Assembly: GCF_004526235.1 (NCBI RefSeq)
Contig: NZ_CP038159.1
Coordinates: 3,286,001 to 3,350,000 of the forward strand
Direction: 5' to 3'
Source: Sphingobacterium sp. CZ-2
Lineage (GTDB): Bacteria; Bacteroidota; Bacteroidia; Sphingobacteriales; Sphingobacteriaceae
DNA length: 64,000 bases
Shown piece by piece: positions 33,824 to 43,010 of this stretch (within the stretch, counting starts at the first letter, position 1; every line of letters starts with the position of its first letter). The position numbers and the translations under genes are program-made. Under the pieces are notes generated by a model. It had not been told where the DNA came from. It did no database searches and was given only the letters and a program-made list of their open reading frames with translations.

Positions 33824-35683
33824 ATGTCGGATATTATTCAGTTGCTCCCCGATTCAGTGGCCAATCAGATTGCAGCAGGAGAGGTTGTACAGCGACCAGC
33901 CTCTGCAATTAAGGAATTGATGGAGAATGCGATAGATGCGGGAGCTGATCATATAAAACTTATTATTAAAGATGCCGGAAAGACCCTGATCCAAGTCATA
34001 GACAATGGCTGTGGAATGAGTGTTACGGATGCCCGATTATGTTTTGAAAGGCATGCCACCTCCAAGATCCGGAAAGCGGAGGATCTATTTGCGATCCGTA
34101 CGATGGGTTTTCGTGGGGAAGCCATGGCCTCCATTGCCGCCATTGCCCACGTGGAACTTCGAACCAAACGAGTTGAGGATGAGTTGGGAACCGTCATTGA
34201 GATCGAAGGATCGGAAGTGATCCAACAATATCCTGACCAGGTCAGCAATGGTACCAGCATCCAGGTGAAAAACCTGTTCTACAATATTCCGGCTCGCCGG
34301 AATTTCCTCAAGAGCAATGCGGTGGAACTACGGCACATCATTGATGAATTCCAACGAATTGCCTTAGCCCATCCGGGGATATTCTTTTCCTTCCATAACG
34401 AAGGGAACGAACTCTTCCATCTACCAAAAGAATCCTTAAAACAACGAATTGTACACCTCTTTGGAAACAATTATAACCAAAGACTTGTTCCTGTAGAAGA
34501 AACGACGAGCATCCTGAACATCAAGGGATTTATCGGGAAGCCGGAGTTTGCGAAAAAGACCAGAGGAGAGCAATTTTTCTTTGTGAACAACCGTTTTATC
34601 AAAGATCCCTATTTGAACCACGCGGTGATGAATGCCTATGAAGAGATTCTTCCGGCAGACACCTACCCGTTGTATGTACTGTTCATTGAAATCGACCCAT
34701 CTAAGATCGATATCAACGTACATCCTACAAAAACAGAGATCAAATACGAGGATGACAAAGCGATCTATGCGATTTTACGTTCGGCCGTAAAACGGAGTTT
34801 GGGTAGGTTCAACATTGCACCATCGCTGGACTTTGAGCAGGAGACCGGATTTGACTCCCTGATCACGCCAAAGCCCTTGGAGGAAATCCAAGTGCCTACG
34901 ATCAACTTCAATCCCAACTTCAATCCATTTGATGATGGGACGCCAAAGTCGAATCGTAGCTACAGTTATCCTGAACGATTGGAAAAAAAGAACAGTATCC
35001 CACAAAATTGGGATACTTTGTATCAGATTACAGAGACCGAGGAAGCAGAGCAATTGACCTTGCACCCTGCGGAGAGCAGTTCGGAGTCGGCGATCATACA
35101 ACCATCCGACCAACCGAAGAAACAGTTCTTTCAAATACATAACCGATATATTGTTTCGCAGATCCATTCGGGATTTATGCTGATCGATCAACAGGCTGCA
35201 CATGAGCGGATCCTATTTGAACAGTTCCAGCAACAATTGCAGCAGAACCAAGGGGTAAGTCAACAAAGCCTTTTTCCACAGACCATCGATCTGGCAGCAG
35301 CAGATTTCGCTTTGGTACAGGACATCCTACCGGAGATCACCGCTTTGGGATTCCAGTTAAGGCCATTTGGGAAGACAACCTATATCGTGGATGGCATCCC
35401 CGCAGATCTGGAAAAGATCAATGAAGGGCAGATCATCGAACGGCTGTTGGAGGATTTCAAAAACCAGAGCGACCTGAAATTGAGCAAAAGGGAAAAACTG
35501 GCCAAGAGTTTGGCCAAGAATGCCTCGATCAAGCAAGGCGCAAAATTGGACAATGAGGAAATGGCAGATCTGATCGACCGTTTATTTGCCTGCGAATCGC
35601 CGAACATATCCCTATCGGGGAAACCGGTTATTATTACGATCACATTACAAGAATTAGCCGAACGCTTTGGCAAAGGCCTATAA
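33824..35683 (+). CDS. mutL: DNA mismatch repair protein MutL
   Basis: A 619-residue mismatch repair protein. The GHKL ATPase head has ELMENAIDAGA (about residue 32), DNGCGMS (about 60) and TMGFRGEA (about 90). The S5-like domain has FVNNRFIKDP and NVHPTKTEIKYEDD. A linker rich in Pro, Ser and Thr follows, then the C-terminal dimerisation domain. There the endonuclease motif DQHAx2Ex4E appears as DQQAAHERILFE (about 454), with Gln in place of the His. It starts a run with two rhomboids and an EEP protein (gaps 9, 7 and minus 1), a plausible operon. Confidence 0.93.
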   Translation: MSDIIQLLPDSVANQIAAGEVVQRPASAIKELMENAIDAGADHIKLIIKDAGKTLIQVIDNGCGMSVTDARLCFERHATSKIRKAEDLFAIRTMGFRGEAMASIAAIAHVELRTKRVEDELGTVIEIEGSEVIQQYPDQVSNGTSIQVKNLFYNIPARRNFLKSNAVELRHIIDEFQRIALAHPGIFFSFHNEGNELFHLPKESLKQRIVHLFGNNYNQRLVPVEETTSILNIKGFIGKPEFAKKTRGEQFFFVNNRFIKDPYLNHAVMNAYEEILPADTYPLYVLFIEIDPSKIDINVHPTKTEIKYEDDKAIYAILRSAVKRSLGRFNIAPSLDFEQETGFDSLITPKPLEEIQVPTINFNPNFNPFDDGTPKSNRSYSYPERLEKKNSIPQNWDTLYQITETEEAEQLTLHPAESSSESAIIQPSDQPKKQFFQIHNRYIVSQIHSGFMLIDQQAAHERILFEQFQQQLQQNQGVSQQSLFPQTIDLAAADFALVQDILPEITALGFQLRPFGKTTYIVDGIPADLEKINEGQIIERLLEDFKNQSDLKLSKREKLAKSLAKNASIKQGAKLDNEEMADLIDRLFACESPNISLSGKPVIITITLQELAERFGKGL

Positions 35684-35692
35684 TATAACTTT

Positions 35693-36388
35693 ATGAATAA
35701 TCTTTTTGGCAATCTACCCGTAGTAACAAAGAACCTACTGATCATCAATGTGCTGGTCTTCATAGCTTCGCAGCTGCTTCCATCCATGTATGGCTTATTT
35801 GGGATCTTCTATCCCGATTCTCCAGCGTTTAAGGTATGGCAGATCATCACCTACATGTTTATGCACGGTGGCTTTGCGCATATATTCTTTAATATGTTCG
35901 CATTGGTGATGTTCGGGGCCACTATCGAACGAGTTTTGGGTTCCAAAAGATTCCTGAACTTCTATTTAATCTGTGGATTGGGGGCATTGGTCCTACAATA
36001 TGGGGTACAGGCGTATGAGGTATACCAGATAACGGGATCAATCCGGCCTTTGCATGAATTGAGTGAGGCTGCACTTTCCCAAGTTTCTGGCGAGAACCTC
36101 ACTACGCTACAAAACATCTATTCTACTCCGATGGTAGGAGCATCCGGCGCAATTTACGGCTTGTTATTGGCTTTCGGATTCCTGTTCCCGAATGCCGAAC
36201 TGATGTTGATATTTTTTCCAATCCCTGTGAAAGCGAAGTATTTCATTCCGGGATTGATTCTGATTGAAATATATTTAGGATTTTCACACGGAGGATCATC
36301 CATTGCGCATTTGGCCCATGTGGGTGGTGCTTTATTTGGATATATCCTTTTGAAAGCCTGGAACATCCGAAGACCGAATATGTATTAA
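35693..36388 (+). CDS. Rhomboid intramembrane serine protease
   Basis: A 231-residue inner-membrane protein with about six hydrophobic segments. The catalytic Ser is in VGASGAIYG (about residue 150) and the catalytic His in HLAHVGGALFG (about 210), the standard rhomboid dyad. HGGFAHIFFNMFALVMFG near residue 62 holds the conserved His-Asn region of segment two. It cuts membrane proteins within the bilayer, and its substrates are unknown. It lies between mutL and a second, apparently inactive rhomboid. Confidence 0.92.
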   Translation: MNNLFGNLPVVTKNLLIINVLVFIASQLLPSMYGLFGIFYPDSPAFKVWQIITYMFMHGGFAHIFFNMFALVMFGATIERVLGSKRFLNFYLICGLGALVLQYGVQAYEVYQITGSIRPLHELSEAALSQVSGENLTTLQNIYSTPMVGASGAIYGLLLAFGFLFPNAELMLIFFPIPVKAKYFIPGLILIEIYLGFSHGGSSIAHLAHVGGALFGYILLKAWNIRRPNMY

Positions 36389-36395
36389 TATAACG

Positions 36396-37271
36396 ATGAG
36401 AAAAGAGAATGGATTAAAGGAATTTTTTAGAACGACCTACAAGACAGGGTCGCCTATCCCCTATTTCATTTCCATTCAGGCGGCTATCTTTATCATTATC
36501 CACTTATGCGACCTTTTGGTAGAGATCAATGTGATCAATTATCCATTGTATGATAAGGCGGTCAGCAATTTGGGACTTCCCATGGATTTCTTCCAGTTTC
36601 TAAAACAACCCTGGTCATTAGTCACCTATCCATTCCTTTATACTGGATTATTCAATATTGTATTTGATTGTTTATGGCTCTATTGGATGGGTAATATCTT
36701 TATGAGCTTCTTGAACAAACGGCAGTTCTTGACCTTATACTTAAGTAGCTTCCTTGTAGGAGGATTATTATTCCTTGCGCTTGGACAGATCGACTTCTTA
36801 ACCAAAGGCGCACAATCTTATCTATTTACCAGTTCCCTGGGTTTGGCCGCGCTGGTGGCGAGCTTAACGGTATTGGTCCCTAAAATGGAATTGAGGCTCT
36901 TTATCTTTGGTCGGGTCAAGTTCGTCACGCTGGCTGTTATCTTCCTGAGTTTAGAGTTCTTGTTCTACATTTTCGCGAATAGAGCTGGAGCGATCGTCTA
37001 CCTGTTGAGCATTGCTTGGGGGATATTGTTCATGAAGCAGCTGCAGGAAGGAAACGATTGGAGCAAGATCTTCAAACCTCGTCCAAAGAATAACCTACGC
37101 ATCGTACATACCGAAACAAAAACGCTTACCTATAAAAGCTATAAGGCAGACCTTCCTAACCAGGATGTAATTGATGAAATTTTGGATAAAATTTCACAAA
37201 GTGGCTATGAAAGTCTATCTTCACGGGAAAAAGAAATCCTGTTTAAAGCAAGTAGAGAAGAGCAAGACTAA
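36396..37271 (+). CDS. Rhomboid-like membrane protein, apparently without the catalytic dyad
   Basis: A 291-residue protein with six hydrophobic segments in the order and spacing of a rhomboid, followed by a soluble tail of about 85 residues ending in an acidic region (VIDEILDKISQSGYESLSS). Against the preceding gene, the GASG serine segment is TSSLGLAAL and the HVGGALFG histidine segment is YLLSIAWGIL. By my alignment both catalytic residues are lost, so this looks like a pseudoprotease. Pairing with an active rhomboid suggests a substrate-adaptor or regulatory role, which is inference. The start of the next gene overlaps its stop by one base (TAATG). Confidence 0.8.
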   Translation: MRKENGLKEFFRTTYKTGSPIPYFISIQAAIFIIIHLCDLLVEINVINYPLYDKAVSNLGLPMDFFQFLKQPWSLVTYPFLYTGLFNIVFDCLWLYWMGNIFMSFLNKRQFLTLYLSSFLVGGLLFLALGQIDFLTKGAQSYLFTSSLGLAALVASLTVLVPKMELRLFIFGRVKFVTLAVIFLSLEFLFYIFANRAGAIVYLLSIAWGILFMKQLQEGNDWSKIFKPRPKNNLRIVHTETKTLTYKSYKADLPNQDVIDEILDKISQSGYESLSSREKEILFKASREEQD

Positions 37272-38374
37272 TGTTGATCAATAAGAAGAATTTAGGTTTT
37301 TTCAGTAAAACCATTATGATTGCCAACCTGATCGCTATCGGGACTCTCCTATTGTGTTATTCGGCATCCTTCATCAATCCGAAGTCTTTTTGGGCAATTG
37401 CCTTTCTCGGATTGGGTTATCTCCCTATCCTATTGATCAATATCGGCTTTGTATGCTACTGGATCTTAAGAAAAGCCAAGTATTCCCTGTTTTCCTTGAT
37501 CGCCATCCTATTGGGCTGGAACCTGATGACCAAACATGTGGCCTTTAATTCCGTCGTTGAAAACAAACCAGATTCGGCACTTCGGGTCATGACCTATAAT
37601 GTGCATATGCTCCAGCCTTTGGAGAAAACGGATGTTCCGGCCAAGGATCAATTCGTAGATATCATCCAGGAAGCCAATCCTGATGTGCTTTGTGTACAGG
37701 AATTCAGCAGTACCATCCGGGGGAAAAAGAAATTCACGGAAACCGTACAGAAAAAGAACAACTTTGAGAACTTCTATTTTGCGCCATCGGAACAAAATGA
37801 TTACAGCGCCTATGGACAGGCCATTTTCTCCAAATATCCGATCATCAATTCCGGATTGATCAAGAAGAATGAATATGGCATTAACCGGGTGATCTATGTG
37901 GATATCGTGAAGAACCTGGATACCATCCGCGTCTATAATGTACACTTGCGGTCTTTCGGGCTTCAGAGCGAGGATAAGGAATTTATTCAAAATCCGAGCA
38001 GCACCGGTAATGAGGAGCAGAAGACGAAACAGGTTGGACGGAAGTTAAAATGGGCTTTCGAACAGCGGAGCAATCAGGCGGAATCCTTAGCTGAACATAT
38101 GCAGGAAACGCATCACCCTAAGATCGTGATGGGCGATTTCAATGATACCCCGATGTCCTACAGTGTGAACCTGATTGGCAAGAACATGAAGAATGCCTTT
38201 CAGGAAAAAGGGAATGGCTGGGGCGTGACCCATTTTGAAATGCTACCTATCTTACAGATCGATTATATTTTTGCGGATAAGCGCTTTTCGGTAAGCAATT
38301 ACCAGGTCCTGAAAAAGAAATTGTCCGACCATTATCCGGTATTTGCAGACCTCAGCCTACAACAGATCAATTAA
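37271..38374 (+). CDS. Membrane-anchored endonuclease/exonuclease/phosphatase (EEP) family protein
   Basis: A 367-residue protein with three hydrophobic segments in the first 95 residues and then an EEP domain facing the periplasm or cytoplasm. Active-site segments are TYNVH, LCVQEF (Glu), VHLRSFG, MGDFNDTP (Asp/Asn) and SDHYPVFADL (Asp-His at the C-terminus). The superfamily covers nucleases and phosphodiesterases acting on lipids or sugars, and the substrate is not known here. Translation is coupled to the second rhomboid by a TAATG overlap. Confidence 0.85.
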   Translation: MLINKKNLGFFSKTIMIANLIAIGTLLLCYSASFINPKSFWAIAFLGLGYLPILLINIGFVCYWILRKAKYSLFSLIAILLGWNLMTKHVAFNSVVENKPDSALRVMTYNVHMLQPLEKTDVPAKDQFVDIIQEANPDVLCVQEFSSTIRGKKKFTETVQKKNNFENFYFAPSEQNDYSAYGQAIFSKYPIINSGLIKKNEYGINRVIYVDIVKNLDTIRVYNVHLRSFGLQSEDKEFIQNPSSTGNEEQKTKQVGRKLKWAFEQRSNQAESLAEHMQETHHPKIVMGDFNDTPMSYSVNLIGKNMKNAFQEKGNGWGVTHFEMLPILQIDYIFADKRFSVSNYQVLKKKLSDHYPVFADLSLQQIN

Positions 38375-38386
38375 TAAATCTTGTGA

Positions 38387-39979
38387 TTAGTTAATTTGGT
38401 TGAGTGCCAACTCGATAAAATTATCGTATCTGTTCTTCACTTTAAAATACGCTTCCCGACCAAAATAATACCTTCCCAATAGGGCTTCGATATCACTTTG
38501 GATCAGATCGTGGAGATCGTTCTGTTTGGCCGATGACAAACGCAGGCCTTTCTGTGCTAAGAAACGAATGAAACTATTATATTCCGTGGCAGGCAGGGTA
38601 TATCCTTGTAGAAAATTCTCAATGGAATAGGCCGGCAGTTTTCTTGTGAAGCGGCTGTAAACAAACTGTTCGATCAGGGAGGATTTGACCAGCTCCTGGT
38701 ACAATAAGCTTACTTCATTGGAATCGACAGGGACTTTGATATCCGGCATGATCCCTCCGCCACTGTATAATTTCTTTCCCAAGCCCGTTTGATATGGCTT
38801 AGCATGGGCATAAGTGGTATCTAAGGACCATAGGCCATGGTACATGGACGGATAATCCTTCATGTTAGACCAGTTCGGGGAATACTTGCGTTGTATACTT
38901 CTTCCAAGAGGGGTATAATACCGGGCGATACTGAGATTAATGGTCGAACCATCGGAGAAATCAAAAAGTTCCTGAACGGTTGCTTTTCCGAAGGTCCTTC
39001 TACCGATCAGAATACCGCGATCCCAATCCTGTACAGCGCCAGCGACGACTTCTGAAGCAGAAGCGGTGCGCTCATTGACCAACACGACCAGTTTACCCTG
39101 GGCATAGGTTCCATTGGCTTCCGATAGAAAATCTCGCCTTGCTTCATGTGCTCCTTCGGTAAAAACCACCAGACGTTGATCGGCAAAGAATTCACTTGCC
39201 AATTTGATGGCGATGTGGAAATAACCACCCCCATTGTCCCTTAGATCCAGAATCAGGTTCTTCGCCCCTTGTTTTTTAAGTTCTACAATCGCTTCTTTGA
39301 ATTCATCAGCGGTTTTCAACCCGAATCTACGGATGCGGATAAAGCCTACCGTAGGTTGCAGCATATAGGCCACATCCAGGGAACTCACATTGATCTGATC
39401 TCTTATGGCTTTTAAAGGCAATGGTAATTGCACAGAATCCCGCTCTACATGCATCTCCACCACCGAGCCTCGCTTCCCACGCATCAGTTTTTCAACCTCT
39501 TCCTTGGAAATGGTATTTCCGGAGATCTTCCGTTCACCGATCTTGAGGATCTTATCCCCGATTTTAAAGCCTCCCTTGTCAGCAGGACCATTGGTGATCA
39601 ACCCCACGACGATCAAGGTATCGTTGAGGTTGAAATATTCCATCCCAATTCCTTCAAAAGTACCCTCGAGCACTTCGGTCTGGGTCCTGGATTCCACAGG
39701 CAATAAAAAGGCAGAATAAGGATCTAAGTGGGAAATAATATGGTTGATGGCACCATTCTGGACGGAATCCATGTTGATGCTATCCACATAGCGGCTGGAA
39801 ATCAGGTCGACAACTTGTTGGATTTTATAGGAATTATCAGACAGACCAATGGGCACCAAGGAACCTCCGGTATTGAATCCCTGTTGGTCAGAATAGTTCT
39901 GACCGAGGATTAATCCCAGCAAGAGGGTTGCCGCATAGGTTGCTGCTACGAAAATATTCCTTTTTCTTCCTTTCTGCAT
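38387..39979 (-). CDS. S41-family C-terminal processing protease (PDZ)
   Basis: A periplasmic serine protease of about 530 residues, anchored by an N-terminal membrane segment (FVAATYAATLLLGLILGQ). A PDZ domain (about residues 80-180, with GPADKGGFKIGDKILKIGER) precedes the S41 domain. There, Ser in NERTASASEVVAGA (about 310) and Lys in GRRTFGKATVQEL (about 333) form the Ser-Lys dyad. It trims or degrades envelope proteins from their C-termini. I chose the ATG at 39979; a TTG 18 bases upstream is less likely. It converges with the EEP gene and stands alone. Confidence 0.91.
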   Translation of the reverse strand: MQKGRKRNIFVAATYAATLLLGLILGQNYSDQQGFNTGGSLVPIGLSDNSYKIQQVVDLISSRYVDSINMDSVQNGAINHIISHLDPYSAFLLPVESRTQTEVLEGTFEGIGMEYFNLNDTLIVVGLITNGPADKGGFKIGDKILKIGERKISGNTISKEEVEKLMRGKRGSVVEMHVERDSVQLPLPLKAIRDQINVSSLDVAYMLQPTVGFIRIRRFGLKTADEFKEAIVELKKQGAKNLILDLRDNGGGYFHIAIKLASEFFADQRLVVFTEGAHEARRDFLSEANGTYAQGKLVVLVNERTASASEVVAGAVQDWDRGILIGRRTFGKATVQELFDFSDGSTINLSIARYYTPLGRSIQRKYSPNWSNMKDYPSMYHGLWSLDTTYAHAKPYQTGLGKKLYSGGGIMPDIKVPVDSNEVSLLYQELVKSSLIEQFVYSRFTRKLPAYSIENFLQGYTLPATEYNSFIRFLAQKGLRLSSAKQNDLHDLIQSDIEALLGRYYFGREAYFKVKNRYDNFIELALNQIN

Positions 39980-40116
39980 TGTTGATTTGGTGGGCAAAAA
40001 TACTGAATAACAAATTGTTTAAAAGAATTTTAAAACAAATATTTACCAACAATTCCCAGTCCAAAATAAGCTGTAACCAATTATAATTCCGCAATTTTCA
40101 ATATTTTTACATTGAT

Positions 40117-40683
40117 ATGCATGAATTGGAACCGTATTACCACTGGCGCGACGATTATATAGCCTCAGAAGACGAAAGAAGCCCTTTTTTTGGCACGATT
40201 TACAATGAATTCGAATTTGATAAAAAAGTGTATAACTTTTTGCTTCATCCCCAATGGGATCATTTTGGATCATTGACGCTGTACCTGAAGGTGCTGTATG
40301 TTGACTATGATCGCGGGTATACCATCATCGAGTTTATCGGTGAGTGGAATGATGCCATCTATAACGACATCATGATCCTGAAAAGGGAGCTTATCGACCT
40401 GATGATCGATGAAGGGATCAATAAATTTATTTTGGTCGGGGAGAACGTTCTGAACTTTCACGCTTCTGATGATTCCTATTATGAGGAGTGGTTTCAGGAT
40501 GTGGAGGATGGATGGATCGTGGGTCTGAACTTCCGGGAGCATGTGATCAAGGAGTTTCAGGACAACCAGATCGATTATTACATCAATTTCGGGGAATACC
40601 TGAACAATTTTCCTTGGCGGACCCTCAAACCAAAACAATTGTTCCACCATATTGAGGAACATATTCAACGTCGGTTGAATTAA
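40117..40683 (+). CDS. Conserved hypothetical protein
   Basis: A 188-residue acidic soluble protein without signal peptide or membrane segment. It is rich in aromatic residues and Asp/Glu ([38 protein letters not shown]). I recognise no catalytic motif or named domain. Its codon use and length suggest a real gene. It lies 38 bases before fumC and divergent from the S41 protease. No function is proposed. Confidence 0.75.
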   Translation: MHELEPYYHWRDDYIASEDERSPFFGTIYNEFEFDKKVYNFLLHPQWDHFGSLTLYLKVLYVDYDRGYTIIEFIGEWNDAIYNDIMILKRELIDLMIDEGINKFILVGENVLNFHASDDSYYEEWFQDVEDGWIVGLNFREHVIKEFQDNQIDYYINFGEYLNNFPWRTLKPKQLFHHIEEHIQRRLN

Positions 40684-40684
40684 T

Positions 40685-40716
40685 TTTGCTTAAATTTGCC
40701 TTTATAAAAACATTTG
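40685..40716 (+). promoter_or_regulatory. Probable fumC promoter
   Basis: TTTG at 40685-40688 and AACATTTG at 40709-40716 (seven of eight to TAnnTTTG) are twenty bases apart. The -7 box ends five bases before the fumC ATG at 40722, so the leader would be very short. Confidence 0.45.
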
Positions 40717-40721
40717 TAATT

Positions 40722-42119
40722 ATGTCATTCAGAATAGAAAAAGACACCATGGGTGAGGTGCAAGTACCAGCAGATAAATACTGGGGAGCCCAAACCGAAA
40801 GATCTCGTAACAACTTCAAAATTGGACCGGCAGCTTCAATGCCGAAAGAAATCGTGGATGGATTTGCTTATTTGAAAAAAGCAGCAGCATATGCCAACCA
40901 TGAATTAGGTGTATTACCTGTTGAGAAGCGTGACGCTATCGCAGCCGTATGTGATGAAATCCTTGCCGGAAAATTGGACGATCAATTTCCGTTGGTGATT
41001 TGGCAGACAGGTTCAGGCACGCAATCGAACATGAATGTGAATGAGGTTGTCGCTAACCGCGCCCAAGTATTGGCTGGTGGTAAGATTGGCGAAGGTGAGC
41101 CTGTTCTTAAAGCAAATGATGATGTAAATAAATCGCAATCTTCCAACGATACGTTCCCTACCGGAATGCATATTGCAGCTTACAAAGCCGTGGTTGATAT
41201 TACCATCCCTGGTGTGGAAAAGCTACGTGATACCTTGAAAAGAAAATCTGAAGAGTTTATGAACGTGGTGAAGATCGGTCGTACGCACTTGATGGATGCC
41301 ACTCCGTTAACCTTAGGACAGGAATTATCGGGTTATGTAGCGCAATTGAACTATGGTTTGAAAGCGTTGAAAAACACCCTAGCGCATTTAGGTGAGCTTG
41401 CTTTAGGTGGAACTGCCGTAGGTACTGGATTGAACACGCCTAAAGGATATGATGTGTTGGTAGCGAAATATATCGCCGAATTCACAGGTCTACCTTTTGT
41501 TACTGCAGAGAATAAATTTGAGGCTTTGGCAGCACACGATGCTATTGTGGAATCACATGGTGCTTTGAAGCAATTGGCGGTTGCCTTGAATAAAATTGCC
41601 AATGATATCCGTATGATGGCTTCTGGTCCTCGTTCAGGCATCGGAGAGATCTTGATTCCGGAAAATGAGCCAGGATCTTCGATCATGCCAGGAAAAGTAA
41701 ACCCTACGCAATGTGAAGCATTGACGATGGTTGCCGCACAGGTTATGGGTAATGATGTAGCGATCACGATCGGTGGTACACAGGGTCATTACGAGCTGAA
41801 TGTGTTCAAACCTGTCATGGCAGCGAATTTCCTACAATCTGCTCGTTTGATCGGTGATGCATGTGTATCTTTTGAGGAGCACTGTGCGATCGGTATTGAG
41901 CCGAATTATGCGCGTATCAAAGAGTTGGTTGATAATTCCTTGATGTTGGTGACTGCCTTGAATACGAAAATTGGCTATTACAAAGCGGCTGAGATTGCGC
42001 AGACAGCACATAAGAACAATTCTACATTGAAAGAAACCGCTATTTCGCTAGGTTATGTGACAGCTGAGGAATTTGATGAATGGGTGAAACCAGAAGAAAT
42101 GGTAGGAAGCTTAAAATAA
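40722..42119 (+). CDS. fumC: Class II fumarate hydratase
   Basis: A 465-residue cytoplasmic enzyme of the TCA cycle that interconverts fumarate and L-malate. The superfamily signature [11 protein letters not shown] is at about residue 317. Active-site segments [12 protein letters not shown] (about 100), QSSNDTFPT and [11 protein letters not shown] are all present. I chose the ATG at 40722, where the usual [14 protein letters not shown]-terminus begins, over an upstream in-frame ATG at 40686 that would add twelve residues with a promoter inside them. The next gene, a lipoprotein, begins four bases after its stop. Confidence 0.94.
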   Translation: MSFRIEKDTMGEVQVPADKYWGAQTERSRNNFKIGPAASMPKEIVDGFAYLKKAAAYANHELGVLPVEKRDAIAAVCDEILAGKLDDQFPLVIWQTGSGTQSNMNVNEVVANRAQVLAGGKIGEGEPVLKANDDVNKSQSSNDTFPTGMHIAAYKAVVDITIPGVEKLRDTLKRKSEEFMNVVKIGRTHLMDATPLTLGQELSGYVAQLNYGLKALKNTLAHLGELALGGTAVGTGLNTPKGYDVLVAKYIAEFTGLPFVTAENKFEALAAHDAIVESHGALKQLAVALNKIANDIRMMASGPRSGIGEILIPENEPGSSIMPGKVNPTQCEALTMVAAQVMGNDVAITIGGTQGHYELNVFKPVMAANFLQSARLIGDACVSFEEHCAIGIEPNYARIKELVDNSLMLVTALNTKIGYYKAAEIAQTAHKNNSTLKETAISLGYVTAEEFDEWVKPEEMVGSLK

Positions 42120-42123
42120 GTTA

Positions 42124-42654
42124 GTGGTTAAAAATAAAAATACATATTCTTTAAGAAAAGTATACCTGTCCTTGATGGGTATACTTTTTCTATTGGGGAG
42201 CTGTACGCGACATTCTGATATGCAGGATGAGGGCGCAGACTTTTTCCAAGGGGTTTGGGTGCAGGATAGCGTCAGTAATTCTTCAGAAACCCTGAACTAC
42301 AACCTGCATGAATTTAAGGTAACCTGTGATTCTATCTATGCGACCATTAAGGTGCATAATAAGATCAAAACGATCCCTGATAGTTGTTATGGGGATGGAA
42401 ATTGGAAGGAATATGCCAAAGCGGTATATGTGGTGCGCGGGGATAGTATCATTGTGGAAGGGGTGTATACCAAGGAAAACGGCAAACAGAAGATTTCCGG
42501 ATGTTATAAGAACGGGCCTTATGTGCCTAGGTTCAAGATCGCTTATTCGAGTAAGGATAGTGTGGTGTTGGAGAATAGATTTGAAGCACGTGCTATCGTG
42601 CTAAAAAAGGTTGCAGATATTACTTGTGTGCCGAAGAAGAGATGGGAGATGTAG
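42124..42654 (+). CDS. Small lipoprotein of unknown function after fumC
   Basis: A 176-residue lipoprotein with a hydrophobic stretch (VYLSLMGILFLLGSC) and lipobox Cys at about residue 27. The rest is rich in beta-strand residues and has several Cys (CDSIYATIKV, SGCYKNGPYVP), which may form disulfides. It starts with GTG four bases after fumC and may share its transcript, but it has no relation to fumarase in sequence. No function can be assigned. Confidence 0.7.
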   Translation: MVKNKNTYSLRKVYLSLMGILFLLGSCTRHSDMQDEGADFFQGVWVQDSVSNSSETLNYNLHEFKVTCDSIYATIKVHNKIKTIPDSCYGDGNWKEYAKAVYVVRGDSIIVEGVYTKENGKQKISGCYKNGPYVPRFKIAYSSKDSVVLENRFEARAIVLKKVADITCVPKKRWEM

Positions 42655-42680
42655 GTTTTAGATGTGAGATGATAGATGTG

Positions 42681-42710
42681 AGATGATAGATGATAGACGA
42701 TAGACCTTTC
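42681..42710 (+). repeat. 30-base inverted repeat around IS110 element 2, left copy
   Basis: The 30 bases at 42681-42710 match the reverse complement of 44233-44262 at 28 positions. They lie outside the REP-like unit and outside the IS, so they border the whole 1.5 kb block. The core is GACGATAGACCTTTC. Confidence 0.85.
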
Positions 42711-42751
42711 GTGTCGTCCAAACACTTTTTGTTTCTTTGTGAGATTTTCCG

Positions 42752-42958
42752 CGTCATTGTGAGATTTTCCGCGTCATTGCGAGGAACGAAGCAATCTTTA
42801 GCCTGTAATCCTGAGTGTAGTCTTTGTCATGGTGAGCGTAGTCTTTGTCATCCTGAGCGTAGTCGAAGGATCTGTACGGTTGTATACGAACAGATGGTTC
42901 GACTACGCTCACCATGACAGCGACGGAAAGATTGCTTCGTCGTACCTCCTCGCAATGA
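42752..42958. repeat. REP-like nested palindrome, copy C (cut at its end by IS110 element 2)
   Basis: Outer left arms (CGTCATTGTGAG at 42752, CGTCATTGCGAGGAACGAAG at 42772), an inner hairpin (GTCATCCTGAGCGTAGTCGA near 42848 paired with TCGACTACGCTCACCATGAC near 42899) and the right outer arm ending CCTCCTCGCAATGA at 42958. The expected last bases CGG are missing here but are found on the far side of the IS at 44209-44211. Confidence 0.88.
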
Positions 42959-43010
42959 ACTGTGTATATATCCAAATAATAAATTAAATTTTCTCCAAAT
43001 AATATTCTGA

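Larger units (their letters stand above)
42655..43010. other. Gene-free stretch: short repeat, REP-like unit and IS110 right end
   Basis: It starts with a GATGATAGA-type simple repeat (about 42658-42704), goes on with the REP-like unit at 42752-42958, and ends with about 50 AT-rich bases that are the 3' end of IS110 element 2. No coding sequence is supported. Confidence 0.75.

Noticed and set aside
42124..42654. The lipoprotein after fumC as a fumarase subunit
   Set aside because: Class II fumarase has a single subunit type, and the protein carries a lipobox with no related motif. Only its position links it to fumC.
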